In this document: positions 9,607 through 18,240 of the stretch, in pieces
Position numbering within the stretch: the stretch's first letter is position 1
Layout of the letters: each line of letters begins with the position of its first letter
Assembly: GCA_002293125.1 (NCBI GenBank)
Contig: DBCR01000018.1
Span: 22,592-86,591, forward strand
Direction of reading: 5' to 3'
DNA: 64,000 nt
Source: Opitutia bacterium UBA953
GTDB lineage: Bacteria > Verrucomicrobiota > Verrucomicrobiia > Opitutales > UBA953
Made by a program: the position numbers and the translations under genes
Notes under the pieces: generated by a model
The model's input: the letters and a program-made list of their open reading frames with translations, nothing else
What the model was told of the DNA's origin: nothing
Database searches by the model: none

Positions 9607-11586
9607 ATGACTGAAGAAACTCCCACGCCCCATCCCGGCGAAATCCCTCCAGCTGACCAGGTCAAGGTCGACGCGGACTCCATCGTATCCAAGCGCCGGA
9701 AACTCAACTTCTGGCAACGTATCGGCGCCAGTGGCCTTTCCGTCTCCTTGGCGATCCACGTCTTATTGGTCTTCATCGCAGCCGCCTTCGTCGTCTCGAC
9801 GGTCACCGACAGCGGCAAGAAGGATCCGAATACCTTCGCCACCGGCGCCGGCGGCGGTTCCGGCGGCGAGCGCGTGAAGAGCACCGAGCGCAAGGTCAAA
9901 CCGAAGAACGTCAAGTCCTTGGCCAAGACGACGACCCGTATCACTTCCAAGAGCGCCTCGGCTTCCATCGCGCTCCCCGACATGCCGAGCTCCGCCTCCG
10001 CTTCCTCGATGATCTCGGGGGCGATGGCCGGCGGTGCGTCCAAGGGCTTTGGCGGCGGCGCCGGCGGCGGCATCGGCACCGGCAAGGGCATGGGCTCCGG
10101 TGGCGGCAAGAATTTCGTAGCCCGCCCGGTCATGGGAGCGAACATCTTCTCGCAGCGCCTGGCGGTCTACTTCGACGCCTCGGCCTCGATGCTTCCTTAT
10201 CTCGACCGCGTCGAAGCGGAGATCCGCGATAAGTTCCCGGATGCGGACGTCTTCCTCAGCAACGGCGTGTTCATCGACGTGCATGATAACGAGATCGTCG
10301 GCGGCGACAAATTCAAGGGTGCGCCGTTCCTGAATCGTCCCACCGGCGGCGGCTCGAAGAAGAACGCCAAGGGTGAGCTCGTCCCCACCGAGACGAATCC
10401 GGCTAAGCTCACCACCCAGGGCCGCGCGATCCTCAAGAAGTACGGCAGTAATTTCAAGACGGGCTCCGTCGGTGGTTGGATCGACATCCTTAAGGATGAC
10501 CGCACCTACGATGCGCTGATCGTCTTCTCTGACTTCCAGGACGGCGTCCGCCAGATCCGCACCAAGGCCATCGGTAACGTGTCAGCCTACAAGCCCGACA
10601 AGGGCATGCGCGCCGACCCGCCCGTCGTCTTCTCCGATCGCACCAATCAGGGCGGCGGCTTTGCCCGTTCGGTCACCCTCATCGCCAGCGGCGGCGCCTC
10701 CGGCCAGCCGGTCGTGCAGTGTAAGGAAACCACGGGTCTGATCGTCGGCATGGTTGCCCTCGGCTCGGGTATCCCTCCGGGCACGACGGTCATCGAGATC
10801 AAGGATAACGTCAGTTTCACTCTCAGCAAGCCCCTCACCGCCGCCCCCTCTGGTCGCGTCGTCTGTAATAACGGCGGCGACAAGCGCTTCCCCGAAGAGA
10901 AGAAGTGGGAAGACGAGTGGGAGAAGGCCTTCGCCGGTGCCCGCGAGAACAAAGGGCCTCGCCTCTATCTCATCAGCACCTCCCGTGCTTACGGTAACAA
11001 GCCCGGGACCATCCTTCAGCGCTGCGTCTCCGCCTCCGACGGCAGCGCGATCATGGTCAAGTTTGGTAACGCCAAGAAGGGCGCCAATACGATCGATGAC
11101 CTGCATAACTATGACGACCTTTACGTCGGAATGCCGGTGAGCGGCCGCGGGCTTCCCGACGGCGTCACGATTGTGGCGATGCCGACCACCAAGGAGATCA
11201 TCGACCCCGAGGATCCCGAGAAGAAGCGCAAGAAGCGTGTCATCGACAAGCAACTCGCCATCTCCGCGCCGGTGCTCGAAGATTCCACTAACGCGGTCTT
11301 CGCCTTCACCCCGCTCATTCAGGCGGTCGGTACGCTCGCCAAGGATTCCAAAGTCATCGACGATGTCTCTGGCTCGATCGACCTCAAGACAGGCATGATC
11401 GTCGTGGACGGCCGCTTCCCCTCGGCCACCAAGGTGATCTCGGTGACCCCGAACAAGGCCGCCGCCGGATTCTTTACGGTTGAGATGTCGGCTCCCGCCA
11501 GCGCCACTGCCGCCAACGCGGTCCTACGTTTCCGTCCGGCTGCTTCGACCACGGGCAACGCCCGCGGCGCCGCTCCGACTCGCTAA
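9607..11586 (+). CDS. Membrane-anchored vWA-like protein with TonB-type helix and internal repeats (paralogue 1)
   Basis: No named family recognised. The 659-residue product has a cytoplasmic start (1-42) and one membrane helix at about 43-65 carrying SLAIH (S47, H51), the Ser-x3-His spacing of TonB/TolA helices. A Lys-rich then Gly-rich linker contains TSKSASAS at 113-120. The vWA-like domain opens with AVYFDASASM (MIDAS-type D190, S192, S194) and includes ALIVFSDFQDG at 303-313. Three segments near 380-420, 507-568 and 595-643 follow a GMxVxGxGxPxGTTV pattern and seem inserted into or appended to the domain. The conserved tail W..EW..AF....GPRLYL is split around them. Paralogues follow at 11726 and 12575. 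Probably periplasmic apart from the N-terminus. Confidence 0.8.
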   Translation: MTEETPTPHPGEIPPADQVKVDADSIVSKRRKLNFWQRIGASGLSVSLAIHVLLVFIAAAFVVSTVTDSGKKDPNTFATGAGGGSGGERVKSTERKVKPKNVKSLAKTTTRITSKSASASIALPDMPSSASASSMISGAMAGGASKGFGGGAGGGIGTGKGMGSGGGKNFVARPVMGANIFSQRLAVYFDASASMLPYLDRVEAEIRDKFPDADVFLSNGVFIDVHDNEIVGGDKFKGAPFLNRPTGGGSKKNAKGELVPTETNPAKLTTQGRAILKKYGSNFKTGSVGGWIDILKDDRTYDALIVFSDFQDGVRQIRTKAIGNVSAYKPDKGMRADPPVVFSDRTNQGGGFARSVTLIASGGASGQPVVQCKETTGLIVGMVALGSGIPPGTTVIEIKDNVSFTLSKPLTAAPSGRVVCNNGGDKRFPEEKKWEDEWEKAFAGARENKGPRLYLISTSRAYGNKPGTILQRCVSASDGSAIMVKFGNAKKGANTIDDLHNYDDLYVGMPVSGRGLPDGVTIVAMPTTKEIIDPEDPEKKRKKRVIDKQLAISAPVLEDSTNAVFAFTPLIQAVGTLAKDSKVIDDVSGSIDLKTGMIVVDGRFPSATKVISVTPNKAAAGFFTVEMSAPASATAANAVLRFRPAASTTGNARGAAPTR

Positions 11587-11608
11587 GTTTCGGTCCATGG
11601 GGCCAGAA

Positions 11609-11637
11609 GGCGAAGCCACCTGGCTTCGCCCTTTTTG
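11609..11637 (+). terminator. Rho-independent terminator after vWA paralogue 1
   Basis: A perfect 10-base-pair stem (ggcgaagcca with tggcttcgcc) with a 2-base gap is followed by ctttttg. The very tight turn means the outer pairs probably form with a 4-base loop. It separates the first vWA gene from the second, so these paralogues are likely not one transcript. Confidence 0.75.
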
Positions 11638-11725
11638 TCCTTAGGGCATGGTCCCCATGCGACAAAAACAAAATATGATTCCCATGTCCCTCGCCCGCTC
11701 GCACTATTGAGGCAACCCCACGAAG

Positions 11726-12481
11726 ATGAATCCCCCGAAGGTTTTCACGGTCCTTGCGCTGGTCTTGCTCTCCGCCTTCGCCCACGCGGCCAAGACCGGC
11801 GGCAAGTCGGGGGGCGGTGACGAGCCGGCTCCGCGTATCGCGGTCTACCTGGATTGCTCCAGCTCGATGGTGCCCTACCTCGAGGCCGTCGAGGCCGAGG
11901 TGCGTAAGCAGTTTCCCGACGCCGACGTGTTCAAGGTGCCCGCCATCAAGGTCTGGGTCGATGGCGCCGTCGTCCGCGGTGGCGCGGCCACCGTGCTGCC
12001 GCATAAGCCCGCGGCCGGGCCGACGGTCAGCCTGGACACGAGCCGTCTTAGCGCGACGGGCAAGGAGATCCTGGCCCGCTATGCAGGTAATTTTGAAGTA
12101 GGTTCCGTCGGGGCCTGGGTCGATATCCTGCGCACCGAGAAGCGTTACGACGCGCTGGTGATCTTCTCCGACTTCAACGACCAGGTTTTACAGGTTCGCC
12201 TCGGCAGGCCGCCGCTGCGGACTTACGTCGACGATGCCGGCCAGCGCTCCCTTCCCGAAACGGAGATCAAGGATGACCGCACCGTCGCCGAGAAGGCTTG
12301 GGAAGACGTCTGGGTCGGTTCCTTCGATCTCGCGAATGCGGGCAAGGCGCCGGCGCTCTATCTTTTCTCCACGCGTAATCCGGCCAGTCGGATCCTGCAG
12401 AAATCGGCCGATGTCTCGGGCGGAAAGTTCACGCTCATCGACTGGCTTCGTCCCGACGGTCCGCCTAAGCCGAGCAACTGA
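11726..12481 (+). CDS. Secreted vWA-like protein (paralogue 2)
   Basis: A 251-residue relative of the proteins at 9607 and 12575, reduced to the vWA-like domain. A signal peptide (hydrophobic core VLALVLLSAFAHA, likely cleavage near residue 21) replaces the membrane helix and Gly-rich linker. The MIDAS-like motif is DCSSSM at 43-48 (D43, S45, S47), followed by YLEAVEAEVRKQFPDADVF, nearly the same as in the other two copies. ALVIFSDFNDQ and the tail EKAWEDVWVGSF...ALYLFSTR also match. The final Gly after SDFxD is replaced by Gln. The likely location is the periplasm or outside. Function unknown. Confidence 0.78.
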   Translation: MNPPKVFTVLALVLLSAFAHAAKTGGKSGGGDEPAPRIAVYLDCSSSMVPYLEAVEAEVRKQFPDADVFKVPAIKVWVDGAVVRGGAATVLPHKPAAGPTVSLDTSRLSATGKEILARYAGNFEVGSVGAWVDILRTEKRYDALVIFSDFNDQVLQVRLGRPPLRTYVDDAGQRSLPETEIKDDRTVAEKAWEDVWVGSFDLANAGKAPALYLFSTRNPASRILQKSADVSGGKFTLIDWLRPDGPPKPSN

Positions 12482-12574
12482 GGCTAGTCCCTAGGGTCAT
12501 TCTGCGGTCGGGTTGCAGGGTGAACCTGAGTGCTCGCTCGCTTGATGCAGGCCATGGGTTCGTAGGCTTGGGGG

Positions 12575-13660
12575 ATGGATCAACCCAAGCCTTTCGTGGC
12601 CGGTCGGCGACGCGCTTCGGCACGTTCATGGCGCGGCTTCCTGCTCTCCCTGGCGATGCATAGCTTGCTCGTCGTGGTCGCTTGTTGGGTGGTGTTCCAC
12701 GAGCCGGTGTCCCCGACGAAGCAGGAGTTCACTGCGCATGCGGTGGCGGGGGGCAAGTCGGGTGGCCCGTCGCAGACGCACCCCATTACCCGCAAGCCTA
12801 AGGTGCTCATGCCGCAGAAGCGGCTGACTTCGAAGTCTGCCAGCGCGACCTTGGCGCTGCCGCCCATGAAGGCGATGACTCCGGAGATGGGGTTAGCTGG
12901 ACTGTCCGGTGGACAAGGGAAGGGCGGCTTCGGGCGCGGGCAGGGTGCCTTCGGCGGCAATGGCCTGGGCGCTGGTTTAGGTAACCGTGCCGGGTTTGTC
13001 GGCCGTCCGGTGATGGGCGCCTTCATCCGCGCCCAACGTGTCGCGGTCTATCTCGATTGCTCCGGTTCGATGCGCTCCTATTTGCCGCGGGTCGAAGCGG
13101 AGATCCGCAAGCAGTTTCCCGATGCTGATGTGTTTCGTTTCGATGGCGCCCGGGTCGTCGGCTTGGGGGACGTGGTGGTCTTCGGCCGCCGGTTCCACGG
13201 TAACGCCCCGCGTCTGCGCGAAGGCCCGACGCAGACCGCGCTCGAGACGCTGACGCCGAACGGCCGCTCCGTACAGGCCAAGGTCCGCGTTGCCTGCGAG
13301 AAGGGCTCGTTGGGCGCGTGGATGGATCGACTATTGGCGGAATCCTACGATGCCTTGGTGGTCTTCTCCGATTTTCAGGACGGAGTCCGTTTGTATGAGT
13401 CGAAAAAAGGTGAGCCGAAGATGGTCTATTCGGATAGTTCCTATCACAAGGTCGGCGGCGTCCAGAAAGGGCACACCCGTTGGCAGCGGGAGTGGCTGGA
13501 GGCCTTTGCCAAGGCGCCGAGCGGAGCCGGTCCGAGGCTTTACCTCTACACTGTCCAAAAGGAGCCGCAGGCTTTCCTTCAGGCCTGCGTAGCCGCGTCG
13601 GGAGGAGCCTCAACTTCGGTATCCTGGCTGAAAAATGGCGGGCGCAAGGCGTCGCCTTGA
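12575..13660 (+). CDS. Membrane-anchored vWA-like protein with TonB-type helix (paralogue 3)
   Basis: A 361-residue protein with the architecture of paralogue 1 but without its internal repeats. After a short basic N-terminus there is a helix at about 21-42 containing SLAMH (S25, H29). A linker carries TSKSASATLALP near 86-97 and then Gly-rich sequence. FVGRPVMGA leads into AVYLDCSGSM (D161, S163, S165). ALVVFSDFQDG and the tail W.REWLEAFA...GPRLYLYT complete the shared domain. The MIDAS here is the most canonical of the three (DxSGS). It starts 93 bases after paralogue 2 and is followed 37 bases on by the thioesterase gene. Confidence 0.8.
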   Translation: MDQPKPFVAGRRRASARSWRGFLLSLAMHSLLVVVACWVVFHEPVSPTKQEFTAHAVAGGKSGGPSQTHPITRKPKVLMPQKRLTSKSASATLALPPMKAMTPEMGLAGLSGGQGKGGFGRGQGAFGGNGLGAGLGNRAGFVGRPVMGAFIRAQRVAVYLDCSGSMRSYLPRVEAEIRKQFPDADVFRFDGARVVGLGDVVVFGRRFHGNAPRLREGPTQTALETLTPNGRSVQAKVRVACEKGSLGAWMDRLLAESYDALVVFSDFQDGVRLYESKKGEPKMVYSDSSYHKVGGVQKGHTRWQREWLEAFAKAPSGAGPRLYLYTVQKEPQAFLQACVAASGGASTSVSWLKNGGRKASP

Positions 13661-13697
13661 CGGTTGCACCCTTCGGCGGGACGGCTTGGATAGGCGC

Positions 13698-14117
13698 ATG
13701 GTCCCCTTCACGGCAGAATACCGCGCCAATTTCTCCGACACCGACGCCGCGGGCATCGTGCATTTCTCCACGATCTTCTTCTGGGTCGAGGCGACCGAAG
13801 AGGCCCTCTTCCGTCATCTCAAGCTACCGTTCCTCCGCACCGAGGGCGCCAAGCTCACCGGCTTCCCCCGCGTGCGCGTCGAGTGCGACTTCCTTTCGCC
13901 GATCTACCGTGAGGACGTCGTGATCGTCGCGCTGACACCGATCGAGATCGGCGACAAGAAACTCGTCTGGGGCTTCACCGCCGCCGTCGGCGAACGCGCC
14001 GTCGCCAAGGGTGCCCTGACCACTGTCTACGCCTGGCGCGAAGCCCAGGGTCCCATGTCGGCCGCCCTCGTGCCGCTCGACATCAAGACGGCCCTGCAGA
14101 ATCATTTCGGCGCGTGA
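13698..14117 (+). CDS. Hotdog-fold acyl-CoA thioesterase, YbgC / 4-hydroxybenzoyl-CoA thioesterase type
   Basis: Predicted to hydrolyse acyl-CoA thioesters in the cytoplasm. The 139-residue length fits the family. The signature SDTDAAGIVHFSTIFFWVEATEEA near the N-terminus places the catalytic Asp at D16. The segment FPRVRVECDFLSPIYREDVV matches the central helix-strand region of the hotdog fold. ATG at 13698 is chosen because an upstream in-frame ATG at 13635 would overlap the preceding gene and add unrelated residues. The stop overlaps the next gene's GTG start by 4 bases (gtga), which suggests coupling. In proteobacteria such genes often sit beside tol-pal; that is not so here. Confidence 0.85.
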   Translation: MVPFTAEYRANFSDTDAAGIVHFSTIFFWVEATEEALFRHLKLPFLRTEGAKLTGFPRVRVECDFLSPIYREDVVIVALTPIEIGDKKLVWGFTAAVGERAVAKGALTTVYAWREAQGPMSAALVPLDIKTALQNHFGA

Positions 14118-15511
14118 GGGAGGCGGCGACAATCAGCGAAGGTGCGGTCTCCCGGGTCGGCTTGGCCGCCGTCGTCCTCGCCGCCTTACTCTGGTCGGCG
14201 ATCAGTTTCATGCCTCCGGGGCCTTTGCATGCGGATGAGGCCGTCCAATGGTCTCTCGCCAAGGAACTCTCCGAGGGCACGCCCTATAGTTCGCATCAGG
14301 ACAAGTTCCACGGGCCGACGCTGGCCACGGTCCTACTCATCTCGGCTAAGCTGACGGGCACCGCGCCGATGGACATGGACGAGCATTACCTCCGCAGCGT
14401 CGTTTCGATCTTCCTCGGGCTTATGGCGGCCGCGGCTCTCATCCTGCCGGGTATCGGTCGGTCAGTCCGTTACGTCACCGCAGGTTTCGTCGTTCTGACG
14501 GCAGGCTGCACGCCGTTCAGCTATTACTTCGTCCAAGAGATGCTGCTGGTCACGGGCTTCGTCTGGGGGGTCGCGTTGTGGATGCGCGCCGAAGGCTCGC
14601 CGCCTTCTTCCCGCTGGTGGCTTCTCTCCGGCGCGACTTTCGGTTTCGCTCTCGCCTGTAAGGTCACCGCGGCGGCTTACCTGTTTCTGTTCATCGTGGC
14701 CTTGCTGCTGTTGCGTCGCTTTGTGCCCGACCGGCGGTGGCTTCGTTTCGGTTTCGGTCTGGTCGCTTCCTGGGCGTTGTTCCAATCGGTCGGCTTCACG
14801 GATTTCGACGGCCTGCGGACCTGGTGGGTGCAGCTTGCCCGGGCCCTCGGCGTCGCGAGCGGTCATTCCGAGGACACCTTACTTGCCGCCAGTCTGGCAC
14901 CATGGGGCTGGGCCGCCGCTTGGTTGGCGGTCTTCGCGCTGGCTCGCTCCGGTCTTTCGCTCGCCGGTTGGCGGAGCCGTCATGAAGCTGATCTCCCTTG
15001 TTTGGCCGCCTTCCTCGTCTTCCTGTTTCACCTCGCGCTACCCTATAAGACTCCGTGGCTCCTGCTGCTGGTCTTCTCGCTACCTCTGACGCTCGCGTTG
15101 CCGTATCTTCTGGTCGGACGCACCGTGCGGGCGCTGGTCCTTGCACCCGCCTTGGTGACGGTCGCACTGATGGCCCAGATGTCGCTGTCTTCCCATACGA
15201 AGACGTCGGTCGCAGTCCCAGACTTTCATCATAAAGTCGCGAAGCTGGCCAAGGCTTACGGTGATAAGTTCTATATCGCGGTGGAAGGCGGGCATTACTG
15301 GCCGCTCCCTTATTATCTCCGGGCGCACCGGGTCGGCTACGGCGACTTCCCGCAGTCGGCCAAGGCGCCACTCCGGCTGATCCCGGCGACCGATGCGAGC
15401 GAACCGGTCGTCCCAGGGTATACTGTCTCGAGCCTGACCCTGCGCGAGGGCGGTGATCGCTATTGGGTGCTGGTTGCCAAAGGCTACGAAAGCGTTTTCA
15501 TCGGTAAGTAA
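14114..15511 (+). CDS. GT-C family integral membrane glycosyltransferase-like protein
   Basis: A 465-residue polytopic membrane protein with about ten hydrophobic helices. The first external loop holds HADEAVQW (D41, E42), the acidic motif of GT-C glycosyltransferases that use polyprenyl-phosphate sugars. It continues with KFHGPTLAT near 64-72. The DE plus HGP pair resembles the TIGR03663 (Agl23-like) group associated with protein or lipid glycosylation. The last 120 residues are soluble. Donor and acceptor cannot be deduced. GTG at 14114 overlaps the thioesterase stop, and the next gene follows by 3 bases. Confidence 0.7.
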   Translation: MREAATISEGAVSRVGLAAVVLAALLWSAISFMPPGPLHADEAVQWSLAKELSEGTPYSSHQDKFHGPTLATVLLISAKLTGTAPMDMDEHYLRSVVSIFLGLMAAAALILPGIGRSVRYVTAGFVVLTAGCTPFSYYFVQEMLLVTGFVWGVALWMRAEGSPPSSRWWLLSGATFGFALACKVTAAAYLFLFIVALLLLRRFVPDRRWLRFGFGLVASWALFQSVGFTDFDGLRTWWVQLARALGVASGHSEDTLLAASLAPWGWAAAWLAVFALARSGLSLAGWRSRHEADLPCLAAFLVFLFHLALPYKTPWLLLLVFSLPLTLALPYLLVGRTVRALVLAPALVTVALMAQMSLSSHTKTSVAVPDFHHKVAKLAKAYGDKFYIAVEGGHYWPLPYYLRAHRVGYGDFPQSAKAPLRLIPATDASEPVVPGYTVSSLTLREGGDRYWVLVAKGYESVFIGK

Positions 15512-15514
15512 GCC

Positions 15515-16450
15515 ATGGAAGACACCCCTATCATCCACAACTTCTCGCACGAGGCCTTCGGCTCCCGTTTCTGGGTGCGCATCGCCTCCGAAGACGGCGT
15601 CTATGCGCGCAATGCCGCCGAGGCGCTTTTCCAGCTGCTCGACGACCTCGATTTCCAGACCGACCGTCGCCACGACAGCGGACCGGTCGCTTCGATCAAC
15701 CAGATGCCTGAAGGGGCGATGGTCGCCACTTCCGAACACGTGCAGGCTCTCTGGAATTTCTCGAAGGACGTGAGCGCCGACACCAACAAGGCGTTCGACG
15801 CCACCGCCGGGGCTTTGTTCGACTATTGGAAGAACCGCGGCGACATGCCTTTAAATCCTGACGATCAAGCTTGGACGCAGATCATGTCGGCCTACCGTGA
15901 AGGCGAATTCCGCCTTGATGGTTGCGAACTCCACTGCGTCAAGTTCGGCATCGCCGTCGACTTTGGCGCCATCGTCCGCGGCTACGCACTGGATCGCATG
16001 GCCGACATGCTCGAGAGCAGCTGGGGCATCCACCGCGCCTTGCTCATGGCCTCCGGCAGCGTGACCCTTGCGCTCGATCCGCCCGGCGAATCGGCCGGCT
16101 GGCGCATCGGCGTCGGCGCCCAGTCCGAGATCAAGCTCTGCCGATTCGCCATGGCCAGTAAGACGGCCGACACGACGCACGGTAATCTTGTCGACCCTCG
16201 CACGGGTCAGGTGATTTCCTTGCCCGGTCCGGTGCGTGCCATCGCGACATCTGCCCTCGAGGCAGAGGGATTGGCGATGGCCGGCGCTGTCCTCAATGCC
16301 TCCGAGGCCGAAGAATTCGTCAATCGCGGTTGCAGTCGCGGGCTCTGGCTGCCGGACGGCACCAAGCTGGGTTCGGTGACGTATTTCGAGGTGACCGATC
16401 GTTCGGTGCCCGAAGCTACGACGACTTCCTCCGAAGAGTCGGCTACCTGA
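15515..16450 (+). CDS. apbE: ApbE-like FAD:protein FMN transferase
   Basis: ApbE enzymes attach FMN to a Thr or Ser of target proteins such as Nqr or Rnf subunits, usually in the periplasm. This 311-residue protein keeps the family outline: an early FGSRFWVRI segment, AFDATAGALFDYW, DFGAIVRGYALDRMADML and NLVDPRTGQ, the counterpart of the usual HIIDPRTG. Family members usually read GGIAKGYA, so Arg replaces Lys here. No signal peptide or lipobox is visible, so it may act in the cytoplasm or be a diverged member. It starts 3 bases after the glycosyltransferase and its 3' end overlaps the opposing TPR gene by 8 bases. Confidence 0.75.
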   Translation: MEDTPIIHNFSHEAFGSRFWVRIASEDGVYARNAAEALFQLLDDLDFQTDRRHDSGPVASINQMPEGAMVATSEHVQALWNFSKDVSADTNKAFDATAGALFDYWKNRGDMPLNPDDQAWTQIMSAYREGEFRLDGCELHCVKFGIAVDFGAIVRGYALDRMADMLESSWGIHRALLMASGSVTLALDPPGESAGWRIGVGAQSEIKLCRFAMASKTADTTHGNLVDPRTGQVISLPGPVRAIATSALEAEGLAMAGAVLNASEAEEFVNRGCSRGLWLPDGTKLGSVTYFEVTDRSVPEATTTSSEESAT

Positions 16451-18188
16451 GCTTGGTCTCGATGTCCCGTAGCAAGGTCTCGCGGTTACCGGAGAACAGG
16501 TAGACGTCGGAACCGAGGCGTCGGAGCGCGGCCTGCAGGACTTCCTTCGACGGGCGACGGTTCTCCATCAGCCGGCGCAGGTAGGTCTCGAGGTCGGCCG
16601 CGATGCGCGGGTGGTCGAGTTTAAGCTGCACGATCTGCTGCAGCACGGCCTGGCTGCTCTCATTCTGGAGATGGGCCTGGATGAGCACGTCGTTGGCCTC
16701 GTCGTAGCGCTTGGCAATAATCAGCTTACGACTCGCCGAGATCAGCACCTGGGGCGGCACCTTCCGGTTCTGCATCAGTTTCTGAAGATTGATCGAGCCG
16801 ATCTCCGTCTGACCGTCGGCGAAGTAGGCGATGGTCCGCAGGGCTTCGAAGGCCATGCGGGTCTCGGCCACCCACTGGTCGCGCTCCGCCTGCTTGTAGA
16901 GCTCGTCCACCAGCAGGATGGTCTCGCGTGCGCGACCGGCGTTCAGCAGGCATTCCACGTGGACAAGGTCGAAGCGGACGCGATTGGGGAAGCGGCGCTC
17001 CTTGGCGAGCTTCGCCAGGCGGGCAGTGAGGGCGACGTCGGCGGTCTCGTTGCCGAAGCGCGCGAGGTCGAGCATCGCCTGCTCTTGGTTGCCGTAGCGG
17101 GCGATAGCCTTTTCCGCGATGGTCGAACGGGCTGAACGGTTAGCGTCACCTGGCAGGAGGTAGAGTGATTGGATGAGCGGGCCGGGTTTATCCGGCATGC
17201 TGATCGCCAATAGATCGAGGCAGTCTTTGGCTCGTGAAAGTTCTCCGCTTTCCTTCAGCCAGCGGGCCTTCATCTCGAGGAGCCTGATGCCGGCGGGGTA
17301 AGCCGCGAGGGCGGCATCAAGTTCGGCCAGAGCGCCGCCGCGATCCCCGCTCTCCCAGAGAATCTGGCAGTTGAGCAGGTAGCCGTCCGCGGTCTGGTCG
17401 AGCCGGTAATCCTTGATGAACTTCAGGGCCTCGCTGAAGTTGCCACGAAGGAAGTGGGCCTGGGCCGCCGCGAGCCGAAGGTCCGCCTGGATTTCAGGCG
17501 ATACATCCTTGTCGCCCTGATACTTGGCCGCCGTCGCAATCAGCCGCGCATCTTGGTCGAGCATGAAGCAGCGGGTGATGTATTGGCGGAAATAGTCGGG
17601 GTCCTTCTTGGCGAAGATGAGCGACTCTTCGAGCAGTTGATAGGCGTCGAGCGGGCGCTGGAACTGGAAGAACAGATCCGCGCAGAGCCGTTGGGCTTCG
17701 AGATTAGCCGGGGTGAGCTGCGCGCCGGTGCCGATGTAGCGCGCGAACTCGGCGTAGTCCTGCCGGGCAAGCGCCGCCTGGGCGACGCTGACGAAGTATT
17801 CCCCTTTACGGTAGAGATGCGCGGACCGACCGTACGTGTCCTTGACCGTGAGGAGCTTCGCCCGCTCCCGGAGCCGGATTTGCTCCTTGTCGCGGAAGAG
17901 ATTGGTGGCGGAATTGACCACGGAGTCCGGGAGGTAGAGATACATGTCGGCCCGGCGCGTGGTCGGGATGCCGTTCATGAAGCGCTCCTTGAAGTAGTTC
18001 ACTTCCGACAAGGCTACCCAAAGGATCAGCAGGAAGACCGGGAAGAGCAGGGCGATCCGCTTCCAGCTTGGGCGATACTTGCGCTCCTTGTACCCGATCG
18101 CTTCGACGATGACCATCCCCAGCAGGATAGGGTAGCTCGAGCGTGAACTCTGCCCTTGGCCGTAGACGTAATGGGGGTCGGCTGACAT
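16443..18188 (-). CDS. Membrane-anchored TPR repeat protein
   Basis: A 581-residue protein of no recognised named family. A hydrophobic stretch (IALLFPVFLLILWVALS, about residues 43-60) forms a membrane anchor, and a weaker one precedes it. The remainder is helical with TPR-like repeats, for example around FARYIGTGAQLTPANLEAQRLCADLFFQ and AELDAALAAYPAGIRLLEMKARWL. Such proteins usually act as scaffolds. ATG at 18188 is preferred over GTG at 18197. It converges on apbE with an 8-base overlap and lies 52 bases from the YyaL gene upstream on the same strand. Confidence 0.75.
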   Translation of the reverse strand: MSADPHYVYGQGQSSRSSYPILLGMVIVEAIGYKERKYRPSWKRIALLFPVFLLILWVALSEVNYFKERFMNGIPTTRRADMYLYLPDSVVNSATNLFRDKEQIRLRERAKLLTVKDTYGRSAHLYRKGEYFVSVAQAALARQDYAEFARYIGTGAQLTPANLEAQRLCADLFFQFQRPLDAYQLLEESLIFAKKDPDYFRQYITRCFMLDQDARLIATAAKYQGDKDVSPEIQADLRLAAAQAHFLRGNFSEALKFIKDYRLDQTADGYLLNCQILWESGDRGGALAELDAALAAYPAGIRLLEMKARWLKESGELSRAKDCLDLLAISMPDKPGPLIQSLYLLPGDANRSARSTIAEKAIARYGNQEQAMLDLARFGNETADVALTARLAKLAKERRFPNRVRFDLVHVECLLNAGRARETILLVDELYKQAERDQWVAETRMAFEALRTIAYFADGQTEIGSINLQKLMQNRKVPPQVLISASRKLIIAKRYDEANDVLIQAHLQNESSQAVLQQIVQLKLDHPRIAADLETYLRRLMENRRPSKEVLQAALRRLGSDVYLFSGNRETLLRDIETKLR

Positions 18189-18240
18189 GCCTGCCACGAT
18201 GTTCCTGCTCCCCTCGGGGCGGGCAAGAGCGGATTGCCCG

